Assembly: GCF_037076465.1 (NCBI RefSeq)
Contig: NZ_AP028908.1
Coordinates: 3,720,001-3,784,000, forward strand
Length of the DNA: 64,000 nucleotides
Source of the DNA: Pectobacterium araliae
GTDB lineage: Bacteria > Pseudomonadota > Gammaproteobacteria > Enterobacterales > Enterobacteriaceae
Reading direction: 5' to 3'
Below the pieces are notes generated by a model, which made no database searches, was not told the DNA's origin, and saw nothing but the letters and a program-made list of their open reading frames with translations. How positions within the stretch are numbered: the stretch's first letter is position 1; the number at the start of each line of letters is the position of its first letter. Position numbers and translations under genes: made by a program. Of the stretch, positions 7,915 to 16,829 are shown in pieces.

Positions 7915-8047
7915 GATGCCATCCTCACTGTGATGTTTCTTCTGTTCAGTTTAGTCGCCCCTACAGCCTGCCGTCGTGATGCACCTTCACCTTTGATGCT
8001 ACAGACACACACAACCCCGTATGCCAATTCCAGTGGAGATGGCGCAT

Positions 8048-8070
8048 AAAAAAGGAGGCACAAGGCCTCC
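8048..8070 (-). terminator. Intrinsic terminator of acnB
   Basis: On the minus strand a ggaggc/gcctcc stem with a 5-base loop is followed by a six-T run (aaaaaa at 8048-8053 on the plus strand). It lies 30 bases after the acnB stop. Confidence 0.88.
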
Positions 8071-8099
8071 TTCGGTGTAGAGATGCGAACTATAGCGAG

Positions 8100-10697
8100 T
8101 TAGACAGTCGTCTGGAAGATCACGCCATCCGCTTTCTCGGTATATTGACCTAACTGGTCAAAATTCAGATAGCGATAGGTATCCTGCGCGGTTTTATCCA
8201 CCTGCAACATGTAGGTCTGGTACTCTTCTGAGGTCGGCAAGCGACCCAGCAGTGAAGCCACCGCAGCCAGTTCGGCAGATGCCAAATAGACGTTGGCATC
8301 GGTTCCTAAACGGTTCGGGAAGTTACGGGTCGAGGTAGAAACGACCGTCGCGCCGTCCGCTACGCGCGCCTGATTCCCCATGCACAGCGAGCAGCCAGGG
8401 ATCTCGATACGCGCTCCGCTCTTACCAAACACACTGTAGTAACCTTCTTCGGTCAGTTGTGCCGCATCCATCTTGGTCGGCGGTGCAACCCACAGACGGG
8501 TCGGCAGTTGGCCTTTGTGGCTATCCAGCAGTTTACCTGCCGCACGGAAGTGACCGATGTTGGTCATACAGGAGCCGATAAAGACTTCATCAATCTTCTC
8601 GCCCTGCACGTCAGACAACCAGCGCGCATCGTCTGGATCGTTCGGCGCACACAGGATCGGCTCTTTGATATCGGCCAGATCGATGTCGATCACCGCCGCA
8701 TACTCGGCATCGGCATCGGCTTCCAGCAGTTGCGGATCGGCCAGCCATTTTTCCATGCCCTGAATACGGCGTTCCAGCGTACGACGATCGCCGTAGCCTT
8801 CGGAGATCATCCACTTCAACAGCACGATGTTGGAGTTCAGATACTCGATGATCGGTTCTTTATCCAATTTGATGGTACAACCGGCCGCAGAACGTTCCGC
8901 CGAGGCGTCGGTCAGTTCAAACGCCTGCTCGACTTTCAGATCCGGCAGACCTTCGATCTCCAGAATACGGCCAGAGAAGATGTTCTTCTTACCTTTCTTC
9001 TCAACGGTCAGTAAACCTTGTTTGATCGCGTACAGCGGAATCGCGTGAACCAGATCGCGCAGCGTAATACCCGGCTGCATTTTGCCTTTGAAGCGTACCA
9101 GAACGGATTCTGGCATATCCAGCGGCATCACGCCTGTAGCCGCTGCAAATGCCACCAGACCGGAGCCCGCAGGGAAAGAGATACCGATTGGGAAACGGGT
9201 GTGGGAGTCACCGCCCGTACCAACGGTATCCGGCAGCAGCATGCGGTTCAGCCAGGAGTGGATAACCCCATCGCCCGGACGCAGCGATACGCCGCCACGG
9301 TTCATGATGAAATCAGGCAGCGTGTGGTGCGTGGTCACGTCAACTGGCTTCGGATAGGCCGCGGTGTGGCAGAACGACTGCATCACCAGATCGGCAGAGA
9401 AGCCCAGACAAGCCAAATCTTTCAGCTCATCACGGGTCATCGGCCCAGTGGTATCCTGTGATCCTACCGATGTCATCTTCGGTTCGCAGTATTCGTCAGG
9501 GCGAATGCCCGCGACGCCACAGGCGCGACCGACCATTTTCTGCGCCAGCGAGAAGCCTTTTTTGCTGGCTTCAACCGCTTTGGAAATACGGAAGACATCG
9601 CTGTGCGGTAAACCCAGTGATTCACGCGCTTTAGACGTCAGTCCACGTCCGATGATCAGCGGGATACGACCACCAGCACGGACTTCGTCCAGCAATACGT
9701 CGGTCTTCAGCGCGAACGTCGCCAGCACGTCATTGGTGTCATGACGACGAACTTCACCTTCATACGGGTAGATATCAATTACATCGCCCATATTCAGATC
9801 GTTCACATCCACTTCGATCGGCAGCGCACCGGCATCTTCCATGGTGTTGAAGAAGATCGGGGCGATCTTGCCGCCCAGCACCACGCCACCACCGCGTTTG
9901 TTCGGAACATGAGGGATATCATCCCCCATGAACCACAACACGGAGTTGGTCGCCGATTTACGCGACGATCCTGTACCGACCACGTCGCCGACGTACGCCA
10001 GTGGGAAGCCTTTCTTGTTCAGTTCTTCGATCTGCTTGATCGGGCCAACGGCGCCAGGCTGATCGGGATCGATACCTTCACGGGCGTTTTTCAGCATCGC
10101 CAGCGCGTGCAGCGGAATATCAGGGCGTGACCAGGCATCAGGTGCCGGAGACAGGTCATCGGTGTTAGTTTCACCGGTAACTTTAAAGACGGTAACGGTA
10201 ATTTTTTCCGCCAGTTTCGGGCGGGACAGGAACCACTCGGCATCAGCCCAGGATTGAATCACTTTCTTAGCGTGCGCATTGCCTGCTTTCGCTTTTTCTT
10301 CCACATCATAGAAGTTATCAAACATCAGCAGCGTGTGGGACAGCGCTTCAGCGGCAATCGGAGCCAGCTTATCGCTATCTAACGCATCAATCAGCGGATG
10401 AATATTATAGCCACCTTGCATGGTGCCCAGCAGTTCAATCGCTTTTTCCTGGCTAACCAGGGGGGAAGTGGCTTCGCCTTTAGCGACGGCAGCCAAAAAA
10501 CCAGCCTTTACATAGGCAGCTTCATCAACACCAGGGGGGACACGGTTAATCAGCAGATCAAGCAATACTTCTTCTTCGCCTGCCGAGGGATTCTTGAGTG
10601 ACTCAACCAGCGCGGCCATCTGCGTGGCATCTAACGGTTTAGGAACAATTCCCTGCGCAGCCCGCTCGGCTACGTGCTTACGATATTCTTCTAGCAC
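8100..10697 (-). CDS. acnB: Bifunctional aconitate hydratase 2 / 2-methylisocitrate dehydratase
   Basis: AcnB converts citrate to isocitrate in the TCA cycle and also hydrates 2-methylaconitate. Iron-sulfur ligands are visible in GSCMTN and PGCSLCMGN near the C-terminus. The N-terminal HEAT-like domain, swivel domain and catalytic domains follow in the AcnB order (not the AcnA order). I place the start at the GTG at 10697: it gives [12 protein letters not shown], matching the E. coli start MLEEYRK, the same 865-residue length, and has a strong gaggag site 6 bases upstream. The longer frame from an ATG at 10763 would add 22 polar residues unknown in the family. A CRP-like site lies about 200 bases upstream and a terminator follows. 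Confidence 0.97.
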   Translation of the reverse strand: MLEEYRKHVAERAAQGIVPKPLDATQMAALVESLKNPSAGEEEVLLDLLINRVPPGVDEAAYVKAGFLAAVAKGEATSPLVSQEKAIELLGTMQGGYNIHPLIDALDSDKLAPIAAEALSHTLLMFDNFYDVEEKAKAGNAHAKKVIQSWADAEWFLSRPKLAEKITVTVFKVTGETNTDDLSPAPDAWSRPDIPLHALAMLKNAREGIDPDQPGAVGPIKQIEELNKKGFPLAYVGDVVGTGSSRKSATNSVLWFMGDDIPHVPNKRGGGVVLGGKIAPIFFNTMEDAGALPIEVDVNDLNMGDVIDIYPYEGEVRRHDTNDVLATFALKTDVLLDEVRAGGRIPLIIGRGLTSKARESLGLPHSDVFRISKAVEASKKGFSLAQKMVGRACGVAGIRPDEYCEPKMTSVGSQDTTGPMTRDELKDLACLGFSADLVMQSFCHTAAYPKPVDVTTHHTLPDFIMNRGGVSLRPGDGVIHSWLNRMLLPDTVGTGGDSHTRFPIGISFPAGSGLVAFAAATGVMPLDMPESVLVRFKGKMQPGITLRDLVHAIPLYAIKQGLLTVEKKGKKNIFSGRILEIEGLPDLKVEQAFELTDASAERSAAGCTIKLDKEPIIEYLNSNIVLLKWMISEGYGDRRTLERRIQGMEKWLADPQLLEADADAEYAAVIDIDLADIKEPILCAPNDPDDARWLSDVQGEKIDEVFIGSCMTNIGHFRAAGKLLDSHKGQLPTRLWVAPPTKMDAAQLTEEGYYSVFGKSGARIEIPGCSLCMGNQARVADGATVVSTSTRNFPNRLGTDANVYLASAELAAVASLLGRLPTSEEYQTYMLQVDKTAQDTYRYLNFDQLGQYTEKADGVIFQTTV

Positions 10698-10891
10698 GAC
10701 GTTCTCCTCGCTCTCATTGTCTTCATTATGCCCGGCGCTCTTGTTCCCAATTGTGGTGTCCATGCCTGGGTGTCAGCGTGTGGATGTAAGGTAGTAGAGT
10801 GTCCGGTCCAGCCTCGTCAGCATATCAGGATTTGAATCGATTGTTAATTCGTTCACATAATGGCAACATTAATTTTTATTCAACTGCGCTA

Positions 10892-10907
10892 TGTGTCAAA
10901 TATCACT
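10892..10907. promoter_or_regulatory. CRP-like site upstream of acnB
   Basis: The sequence TGTGT-N6-TCACT matches 8 of 10 conserved bases of the CRP consensus TGTGA-N6-TCACA. acnB is CRP-activated in E. coli (established knowledge). The rest of the 295-base gap between acnB and the rtcB-like gene (10698-10992) shows AT-rich promoter-like sequence but no further clear element. Confidence 0.5.
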
Positions 10908-10992
10908 ATCACTGAAAAACACCAACACCAGCAGAATAGCATGTCCCTGACGGTGCACACTAACTATGCTGATGTGGGGTATAAATGTTCTA

Positions 10993-12363
10993 TTAAGCCT
11001 TAAACGTCAGCCACGGGCGCAGCCGTGCTACGGGTTGAATCAGCCCCGACTGTTCCTGAATATCAATCACGGGCGTAACCGGCTTATAGGCCGCTGGCGC
11101 TTCTTCCCGCAGGCGCTCATCTTTCAGCGTAATGCATTGCCAGGGCAACGTATCTGCCTGCTTCGCCGTATCGACCTTGTTACGCATACTCTGCCGACGC
11201 TCGGCACGCCCTGCGCCGTGTGAACATGACCACAGCCAATCGGAATGTCCCTTTCCGGTAACGAGATAAGAGTAGTCCCCCATTGAACCAGGGATCAGCG
11301 CAAATTCCCCTGCTTTTGCAGGCGTAGCCCCTTTGCGGTGCAGATTCATTCCATGTTCCGGCAGAATGATGTTATGCGACAGATCGACCACCAGCTTGCT
11401 GGCATCGCGCGTAAACACCTGCTTCCAAGAGGAACGGATCAGTTCCGTCAGCACGATCCGGTTAATCCACGCATAGCGGGCGGCGACGCCCATGGCTTCC
11501 ATATAATCCATCGCCTGTTCATCAACCAGACCAAACAGGCCGGACACCGGATATTTCTCTGCCGCAGGCCAACAGGCTCGCGCTTTATCGATCCCACGCT
11601 GGCCGACATAAAAGCCCACGTCCCGTGAACCGGTATGAATCATAATCACGACCTCACCTTCCTTCACGCCAGCCTGATACGCCGCATGCCTGTCCAAGAC
11701 GGCATCAACAATTTGCAGCTCAACGAAATGGTTACCCGACCCCACCGTGCCCAGGCTGGAAGGTCGGAGTATCTCACGAGGTGCGAAAAACGGCTCAGGC
11801 GCATGCCGACTGTGGGCACGAACTGCATCGCTTCCGGCGATAGAACCGAGTTCCGCCGCCAGCCGTTGGAAGTCCACGTCCTGCCAAAGCCCCTGTAAGG
11901 GCAATGCCGCCAGCCACGCCGAGAGCCCTTCATCAAACAGTGCGGAAAACGAATCTGGCGTAACGGGAACATCACGCTGATCCAGCAGCAACGTATTTTT
12001 GAGCGCCTGAATCAGTGCAGGCTTGTGTTCATCGGCATCCGCATGATGCACGCCTGTCGTCAACAATCGCATGCCGCAGTTGATATCCGTCCCAATCGCG
12101 GCCGGAATAACAAAGTTCTCCGTTGTAGCAACAATACTGCCAACGGGCGCAAGCGTGCCGGGATGGAAATCCGGCGTCGCGCGGGCAGCACAGACGCGCG
12201 CCTCGCTGCCCGGTAGGTGTACCGAGGCGAAATCCAGCAGTTGCTGAACCGCCTTTTCTTCCAGCGGCAACGTTTCCGGCAACAGAACCTGCGCTTCTGC
12301 ATTCTGCCTGCGGAGATGATAAATAGAATGTTGGTAATCGGTGTCTATCCCCAAACGGGACAA
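10993..12363 (-). CDS. RtcB-family RNA ligase
   Basis: A 456-residue protein with the RtcB motifs in order: DFHPG near 65, GTDINCGM (Asp93, Cys96 metal ligands), GSGNHFVEL (Asn211, His212), HTGSRDVGF (His243), SHNIILPE (His330), IPGSMGDYSYLV, and SCSHGAGR with His382 at the position of the guanylylated histidine. RtcB joins 2',3'-cyclic phosphate or 3'-phosphate RNA ends to 5'-OH ends using GTP and Mn. It differs from canonical RtcB (408 residues) enough to be a paralogue group. No rtcA or rtcR is near. The only in-frame start is a TTG at 12363 without a clear ribosome-binding site; an ATG at 12392 with one is out of frame. It is divergent from an ArsR-type repressor. Confidence 0.87.
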   Translation of the reverse strand: MSRLGIDTDYQHSIYHLRRQNAEAQVLLPETLPLEEKAVQQLLDFASVHLPGSEARVCAARATPDFHPGTLAPVGSIVATTENFVIPAAIGTDINCGMRLLTTGVHHADADEHKPALIQALKNTLLLDQRDVPVTPDSFSALFDEGLSAWLAALPLQGLWQDVDFQRLAAELGSIAGSDAVRAHSRHAPEPFFAPREILRPSSLGTVGSGNHFVELQIVDAVLDRHAAYQAGVKEGEVVIMIHTGSRDVGFYVGQRGIDKARACWPAAEKYPVSGLFGLVDEQAMDYMEAMGVAARYAWINRIVLTELIRSSWKQVFTRDASKLVVDLSHNIILPEHGMNLHRKGATPAKAGEFALIPGSMGDYSYLVTGKGHSDWLWSCSHGAGRAERRQSMRNKVDTAKQADTLPWQCITLKDERLREEAPAAYKPVTPVIDIQEQSGLIQPVARLRPWLTFKA

Positions 12364-12633
12364 ACGTTTTGTAAGCGAGTAAATGTAGACATGGTGCTAC
12401 CTAGAAAAACAGAAAAGCGCTCCTCCCGTTTCGGAGAGAAGGTTGTTTTTCCTGCAGCAGCAGATTCAGGAAAGGATGTGGCGCTATTCTAAGGAGAAAC
12501 GCCCCAGTTGTAAACGCAAGGGCTCCGTTATGAGCGGTTTTATCGATGTCAGTCATTCTCCTCACTCAAGACCGAGGGTATGGTAAGCTCAATACATTAG
12601 GTATCACTAAATTAGTCAGTTTCGCAGGGCAGG

Positions 12634-12951
12634 ATGAATATGACATTGAGCAATTCGGATCGCGAATTCATGCAGGACGGGGCGGCAAAAGCGGCGGCGC
12701 TGCTGCGCGCGATTGGCAATGAAAACCGGCTGCTAGTGCTTTGCCTGCTTATCGAGCACGGTGAAATGTCGGTCGGTGCGCTGCTGGAGCACATTCCGCT
12801 CAGCCAGTCCGCTCTCTCGCAACATCTGGCGAAAATGCGTGAGGAAGGGTTGATTAGCTATCGGCGCGAGTCACAAACGCTCTACTATCGCATCGAAAAT
12901 CAGGATGTAAAAATCATCATCGCTACCTTAAAAACCCTGTTCTGCCCCTAA
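12634..12951 (+). CDS. ArsR/SmtB-family repressor, YgaV/SqrR-like
   Basis: A 105-residue winged-HTH protein. The recognition region LSQSALSQHLAKMREEGLIS and the wing YRRESQTLYYRI match ArsR family members, and E. coli YgaV is the closest one I recognise. Two cysteines, Cys37 in LLVLCLLI and Cys104 in LFCP at the very end, stand at the places used for persulfide sensing in SqrR/BigR/YgaV proteins. There is no CxC metal motif of the ArsR or SmtB kind. So a reactive-sulfur or redox sensor is more likely than an arsenic sensor (inference). It is divergent from the rtcB-like gene with a 270-base gap, so that gene is a candidate target. An ATG two codons downstream is an alternative start. Confidence 0.85.
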   Translation: MNMTLSNSDREFMQDGAAKAAALLRAIGNENRLLVLCLLIEHGEMSVGALLEHIPLSQSALSQHLAKMREEGLISYRRESQTLYYRIENQDVKIIIATLKTLFCP

Positions 12952-12960
12952 TCACGACAA

Positions 12961-12994
12961 CAACGCCACGGCAAGGCGATTCTCCGTGGCGTTG
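12961..12994. terminator. Hairpin between convergent arsR-type and fepA-type genes
   Basis: Perfect 11-bp arms caacgccacgg and ccgtggcgttg with a 12-base loop, lying 10 bases after one stop and 17 before the other. It has no T-run, so it may act as a bidirectional transcript end or barrier. Confidence 0.55.
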
Positions 12995-13010
12995 GCGATG
13001 AAATGTGGCG

Positions 13011-15311
13011 TTAGAACGATGTCTTCACACTCACAAAGAAAGTCCGTCCCGGTTCGTTATACGTCGCCGCACCTGCACCTGCGATAGTGACAACACCGTT
13101 ATTCACCACGTCCTGCGCATTACCTGCACGGAACAGACGCTTATCAAGCAGGTTCTCTACGCCGCCTGTCACACTCAGGTTTTTATTAAACGTATAGGTA
13201 CTGCTTAACCCAAACAGCGCATAAGGGCTTAACTCGTTAGTTGTGCTACCCGTTACGCGTTCGCCTTTGTAGTTATACATCTTCGGCTTCTGGCGACCAT
13301 ACCAGGTCATATCGGCCAGGAAGGAGAGGTTCTCCGTCGCCTGCCAGTCCACCGATGAATTCAGAGTAAATTCTGGGGTAATCGACAGGTAATCGCCCGT
13401 GGTTTTATTCTTCGATTCCAGCATCCAGGTCAGGTTGTTACGCCAGTTGATGCTCTCCGTAACGGGAACGGTCAGGTTACCTTCCAACCCTTGAATCACG
13501 GCTTTCGGCACATTGCCCCACTGGAAGATATTGGCGTTGTTGCGACCCGTATCGTTTCCACCTACCGCGTTGCCAATCACATTGCTTCCAGACTCAATCT
13601 TGTTACGGTAATCATTATGGAAGTAGGTGATGCCCGCGATCAACCCATCACGATGGAACTCCAGACCAATTTCTTTATTCAGGCTGGTTTCCGCCTTAAG
13701 ACCTTCATTGCCGATCAGGTAGCAAGGGGTGCCACCGGAGCAGCCCTGTCCGCGGCTATAGAGAATGTAGTTCTCGTTGGTCTGGTACAGGTTCGGCGCT
13801 TTGTAAGCACGGGCGATCCCTAATTTCAGCGTGTAGTCTTCACCCAGTTCCTGTGACAGGTTGAGCGACGGGCTCCAGTTGGTGCCAGCCGTGCTGTGAT
13901 CATCGACACGCAGCGCCGGTGTCAGCACGGTACTTTGTGTTAGCTGGATATTATCTTCCACAAAAGCAGAAGCCAGGCGAGCAGAAGATCGCTCACTACG
14001 GCCACGGCTACTTAGCGAACCAATGCTTCCCGCTTCTTCTGTATCCTGTGCATTTGAGACCGGATCTTTCATTTTCTGCTCGTTCCACTCAATCCCGAAC
14101 GTCAGCACCTGATCGACCCAGAGATTCAGCGGAAGATTCACTTCGTTATGTGCAGTGAAATTATCCAGTTTGATGGTGCCATATTGGTTCGGATTCGTGG
14201 TATCAAAAATCCCTTCTAAACCGCCAGACAGTCCCTCAAGAATACGGGTATTGTGCGTACGTTCGTATTGCAGGTATGACGTGGAACTAACGCCGCTATC
14301 CCAGTAGCCGCGATGCGTGACCGCAAAATTCTGGCGGTACATGCGGTTGGTTTCCTTGCCATAATTGCTTACGACAAGCGGGTTGGTGTTGGTATTTTGC
14401 GAATCGCCCGCATAAATATTACCCTGGCGACTGGAGCCTGCTTCGAACTCCAGCGACTGCTGCTGGGTCATATCCCAGCGCAGCAGACCGTTGATATCTC
14501 TGTTACGCACACCTTCACGCCCAGCAGGCAGTGAAGCTGACTGATTGCCCGCGCGTGCAGACTGGTGGCCTTGGTTAATATCGCGTGCATCAGCCTCGGT
14601 TTTATTCATATTGCCGAACAGGCGGAAGCTTAGGTTGTCGGTCAAGCCGCCCATCAGGCTGAAATCGGTACGCTTAGTCGCGCCTTCCGAGCTATGTTCC
14701 GGTGCGTTCAGATAAGTATTCCAGGTACCGTGCCATTCTTGCGTCGGCTGTTTGGTGATGATGTTGACCACACCGCCCGCCGCGCCGTTACCATAGCGCG
14801 CCGCCGCCGGGCCACGCAGCACTTCAATACGCTCAACCATGTCGGCAGGCACCCAGTTGGTGTCACCACGGGTGTCGCGCTCGCCGCGCCACCCGTAGCG
14901 TACGGCCGTACGGCTCGACACCGGTTTGCCATCCACCAGAATCAGCGTGTTTTCCGGTCCCATGCCGCGGATATCGATCTGGCGGTTGTTACCACGCTGG
15001 CCGCTGGTTGAGTTACCGGACAGATTAACGCCCGGCATGGTGCGAATCAGTTCTGACAGATCGTTAGCGGGCGGGCGCTTGCTGATATCCTCAGCCGTAA
15101 TTATCGATACACCGGGAGCCTGACGGGTTTGCTCAGCGGCCGTCACTACCATCGTATCGCCCGACGCTTTACTTTCGGCTTGATTCTGCACCTGAGAGGC
15201 AGGTTCTGTTGAAGAAATAGTCGAGGTTTGCGCTGCACTCAGAAATGATGTCATCCCGCAGCTAACGCCAATGAGCGTCACCAAATAATGGCGCGATTGT
15301 GGTAGTTTCAT
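13011..15311 (-). CDS. TonB-dependent catecholate siderophore receptor (FepA family)
   Basis: A 766-residue outer-membrane receptor closely similar to FepA/PfeA over its whole length. After a signal peptide comes the TonB box region (DTMVVTAAEQ), then the plug with MPGVNLSGNSTSGQRGNNRQ and RGPAAARYGNGAAGGVVNII, then the barrel ending in the phenylalanine of VSVKTSF. It imports ferric enterobactin or a related catecholate siderophore using TonB energy. The ATG at 15311 has aggat 8 bases upstream. No fep, ent or fes genes are near, so it is an isolated receptor. The divergent AraC-type gene suggests siderophore-dependent induction, as with PchR or YbtA systems. Call of FepA versus IroN or PfeA is uncertain. 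Confidence 0.92.
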   Translation of the reverse strand: MKLPQSRHYLVTLIGVSCGMTSFLSAAQTSTISSTEPASQVQNQAESKASGDTMVVTAAEQTRQAPGVSIITAEDISKRPPANDLSELIRTMPGVNLSGNSTSGQRGNNRQIDIRGMGPENTLILVDGKPVSSRTAVRYGWRGERDTRGDTNWVPADMVERIEVLRGPAAARYGNGAAGGVVNIITKQPTQEWHGTWNTYLNAPEHSSEGATKRTDFSLMGGLTDNLSFRLFGNMNKTEADARDINQGHQSARAGNQSASLPAGREGVRNRDINGLLRWDMTQQQSLEFEAGSSRQGNIYAGDSQNTNTNPLVVSNYGKETNRMYRQNFAVTHRGYWDSGVSSTSYLQYERTHNTRILEGLSGGLEGIFDTTNPNQYGTIKLDNFTAHNEVNLPLNLWVDQVLTFGIEWNEQKMKDPVSNAQDTEEAGSIGSLSSRGRSERSSARLASAFVEDNIQLTQSTVLTPALRVDDHSTAGTNWSPSLNLSQELGEDYTLKLGIARAYKAPNLYQTNENYILYSRGQGCSGGTPCYLIGNEGLKAETSLNKEIGLEFHRDGLIAGITYFHNDYRNKIESGSNVIGNAVGGNDTGRNNANIFQWGNVPKAVIQGLEGNLTVPVTESINWRNNLTWMLESKNKTTGDYLSITPEFTLNSSVDWQATENLSFLADMTWYGRQKPKMYNYKGERVTGSTTNELSPYALFGLSSTYTFNKNLSVTGGVENLLDKRLFRAGNAQDVVNNGVVTIAGAGAATYNEPGRTFFVSVKTSF

Positions 15312-15594
15312 CAAAATTATCCTGCCCTGTAAGAAATGAATAAGTAGCCTGAAAAAGGATCAACATCGCAGCCGGTGCAGCGACACTTAACGACCATCAG
15401 CAACCGTGCTGAATAACGGCGGAGATAAAACGCGCAGACGTGGCGGTTATCGGGAGAGAAGCGTCATGCCGACGGGCATCACGTCGTGTTGTTATGGAAT
15501 GCTGTGTGTCATCAATCAGCCCTTTTCTCCGCATTGCTGGAAATGGAAAATGCATTTAGCGTGCAATGTGACCTCCCCAACGAAAAATGCTATT

Positions 15595-15613
15595 GAGAAG
15601 TATTTGCATTACC
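15595..15613. promoter_or_regulatory. Weak Fur-box-like sequence
   Basis: The 19 bases gagaagtatttgcattacc match 12 of 19 positions of the Fur consensus GATAATGATAATCATTATC. It lies in the 425-base gap between the receptor and the AraC gene. Such genes are usually Fur-controlled, but the match alone is marginal. Nothing else in this gap is supported. Confidence 0.35.
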
Positions 15614-15736
15614 ATTTTGGCGCGGTCATTGTTACATTTGTCATTCAGGACGGGGTTTGCTCTAGCAGCAAAATGTTTTGCCAAAGCATCAAAATGGAAG
15701 GCGCAGGTCGAAGGGTTTAATCAGGTAGGTAATCAC

Positions 15737-16720
15737 GTGCGCAGCTTCACTCAGTCATCAAAGCCGATCTATAAAGATCATATCGTTCAGCAATCGAGTC
15801 TGGTCGCGAACAATTACCGTTTTATCGGCCCTCGGCTGATCGATAACACGCCGGTGTTATTTGGGTCGTTCACTGTCGTGCAGCTCAACCCGCATCTGAT
15901 CCTGCATACCGCGGATGTGATTAATCGCCACAACATGAAAACCCAAAACCTGCTGGATGACGCCATCAAACTCGCCATCGTGGTGAGCGGCAATGCGCAT
16001 ATCTCGTTTGGCCATCAGGAACTGCATCTGGGAGAGCATCAACCCGCCTCGCTGATTACGCTGACGGAACCGACGATGTTCACTCGCATCGGCAAACGTG
16101 ATGAATATGAAAGGACGATTACGCTGACGTTCGACAGGGAATGGCTGTACGGCAATATGATGGACTCCGTTGGCGACTGGCAGGCTATCCACGATTTCAC
16201 ACAAACTCATCTGGCGACACACCTGTGGACACCGTCCCGACAGGCGCTGGCAATTGCTTTACAAACGCTGGATGCTAAACCTTGCCAAACGCCGCTCCAA
16301 CGCCTTTATCTGGAAATGCAGTGTATGAGCCTGATTATTGAAGCGTTTACTTCACTGACTGCCAGCGTGGCGCAGGAGAAAAGCAGCGGTGTTACCCTAC
16401 GCAGCTACCATCGCATTCAACAAATCAGAGAGATGCTGGAAAGCGGCAGCGCCGACCATCTGTCGATGAGTGAAATCGCCAAAAGCGTCAACATGAGTGA
16501 AAGCACGCTACAGCGCCATTTTCGCCAGACGTTCAATATGAGCGTTTTTGAATACCTGCGTAACTGTCGCTTGCAGCGTGCCATGCTGGCTTTGCAGAAG
16601 GACGGCATCGGTATCGCTCAGGCAGCCAGCATTGCTGGCTACAACAGCCCCGCTAACTTTGCCACCGCGCTGCGCCGTGCATTCGGTATTACGCCGGGGC
16701 AGTTAAAAGACCGCTTCTGA
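15737..16720 (+). CDS. AraC-family transcriptional regulator (PchR/YbtA-like)
   Basis: A 327-residue regulator with an N-terminal sensing domain and a C-terminal double HTH: LSMSEIAKSVNMSESTLQRHFRQ and IAQAASIAGYNSPANFATALRR. The pattern is that of siderophore-linked AraC regulators such as PchR and YbtA. The start is uncertain. The frame is open from an ATG at 15587, but that adds 50 residues without family character. A GTG at 15737 has an aggtagg site 8 bases upstream and gives the usual length, so I prefer it. It is divergent from the FepA-type receptor and probably activates it when the ferric siderophore is present (inference from gene pairing). Confidence 0.85.
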   Translation: MRSFTQSSKPIYKDHIVQQSSLVANNYRFIGPRLIDNTPVLFGSFTVVQLNPHLILHTADVINRHNMKTQNLLDDAIKLAIVVSGNAHISFGHQELHLGEHQPASLITLTEPTMFTRIGKRDEYERTITLTFDREWLYGNMMDSVGDWQAIHDFTQTHLATHLWTPSRQALAIALQTLDAKPCQTPLQRLYLEMQCMSLIIEAFTSLTASVAQEKSSGVTLRSYHRIQQIREMLESGSADHLSMSEIAKSVNMSESTLQRHFRQTFNMSVFEYLRNCRLQRAMLALQKDGIGIAQAASIAGYNSPANFATALRRAFGITPGQLKDRF

Positions 16721-16731
16721 TTCTGAACCAC

Positions 16732-16770
16732 TAATAACCAAATGGAATTTATTATTCCGTTTGGTTATTA
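16732..16770. terminator. Palindromic hairpin after the araC-type gene
   Basis: Arms of 17 bases (16732-16748 and 16754-16770) pair with one mismatch around a 5-base loop. The stem is AT-rich and no separate T-run follows. It may end the araC-type transcript. Confidence 0.55.
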
Positions 16771-16829
16771 ATCGCTATTCAGTGACGAGCAGTAAATTAG
16801 TGTTTTTCTGCCAAGATGCCTGACAACTC

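Noticed and set aside
10840-10870. ArcA-like gttaattcgttcac sequence before acnB
   Set aside because: Partial match in AT-rich DNA without a second repeat; not strong enough to list as a site.
12590-12633. ttag-N6-ctaa as operator of the ArsR-type gene
   Set aside because: Only 4-bp arms in AT-rich sequence; too weak to claim.
15406-15720. 104-codon plus-strand frame upstream of the araC-type gene
   Set aside because: It lies in the divergent promoter region, overlaps the regulator in another frame and has no family match.
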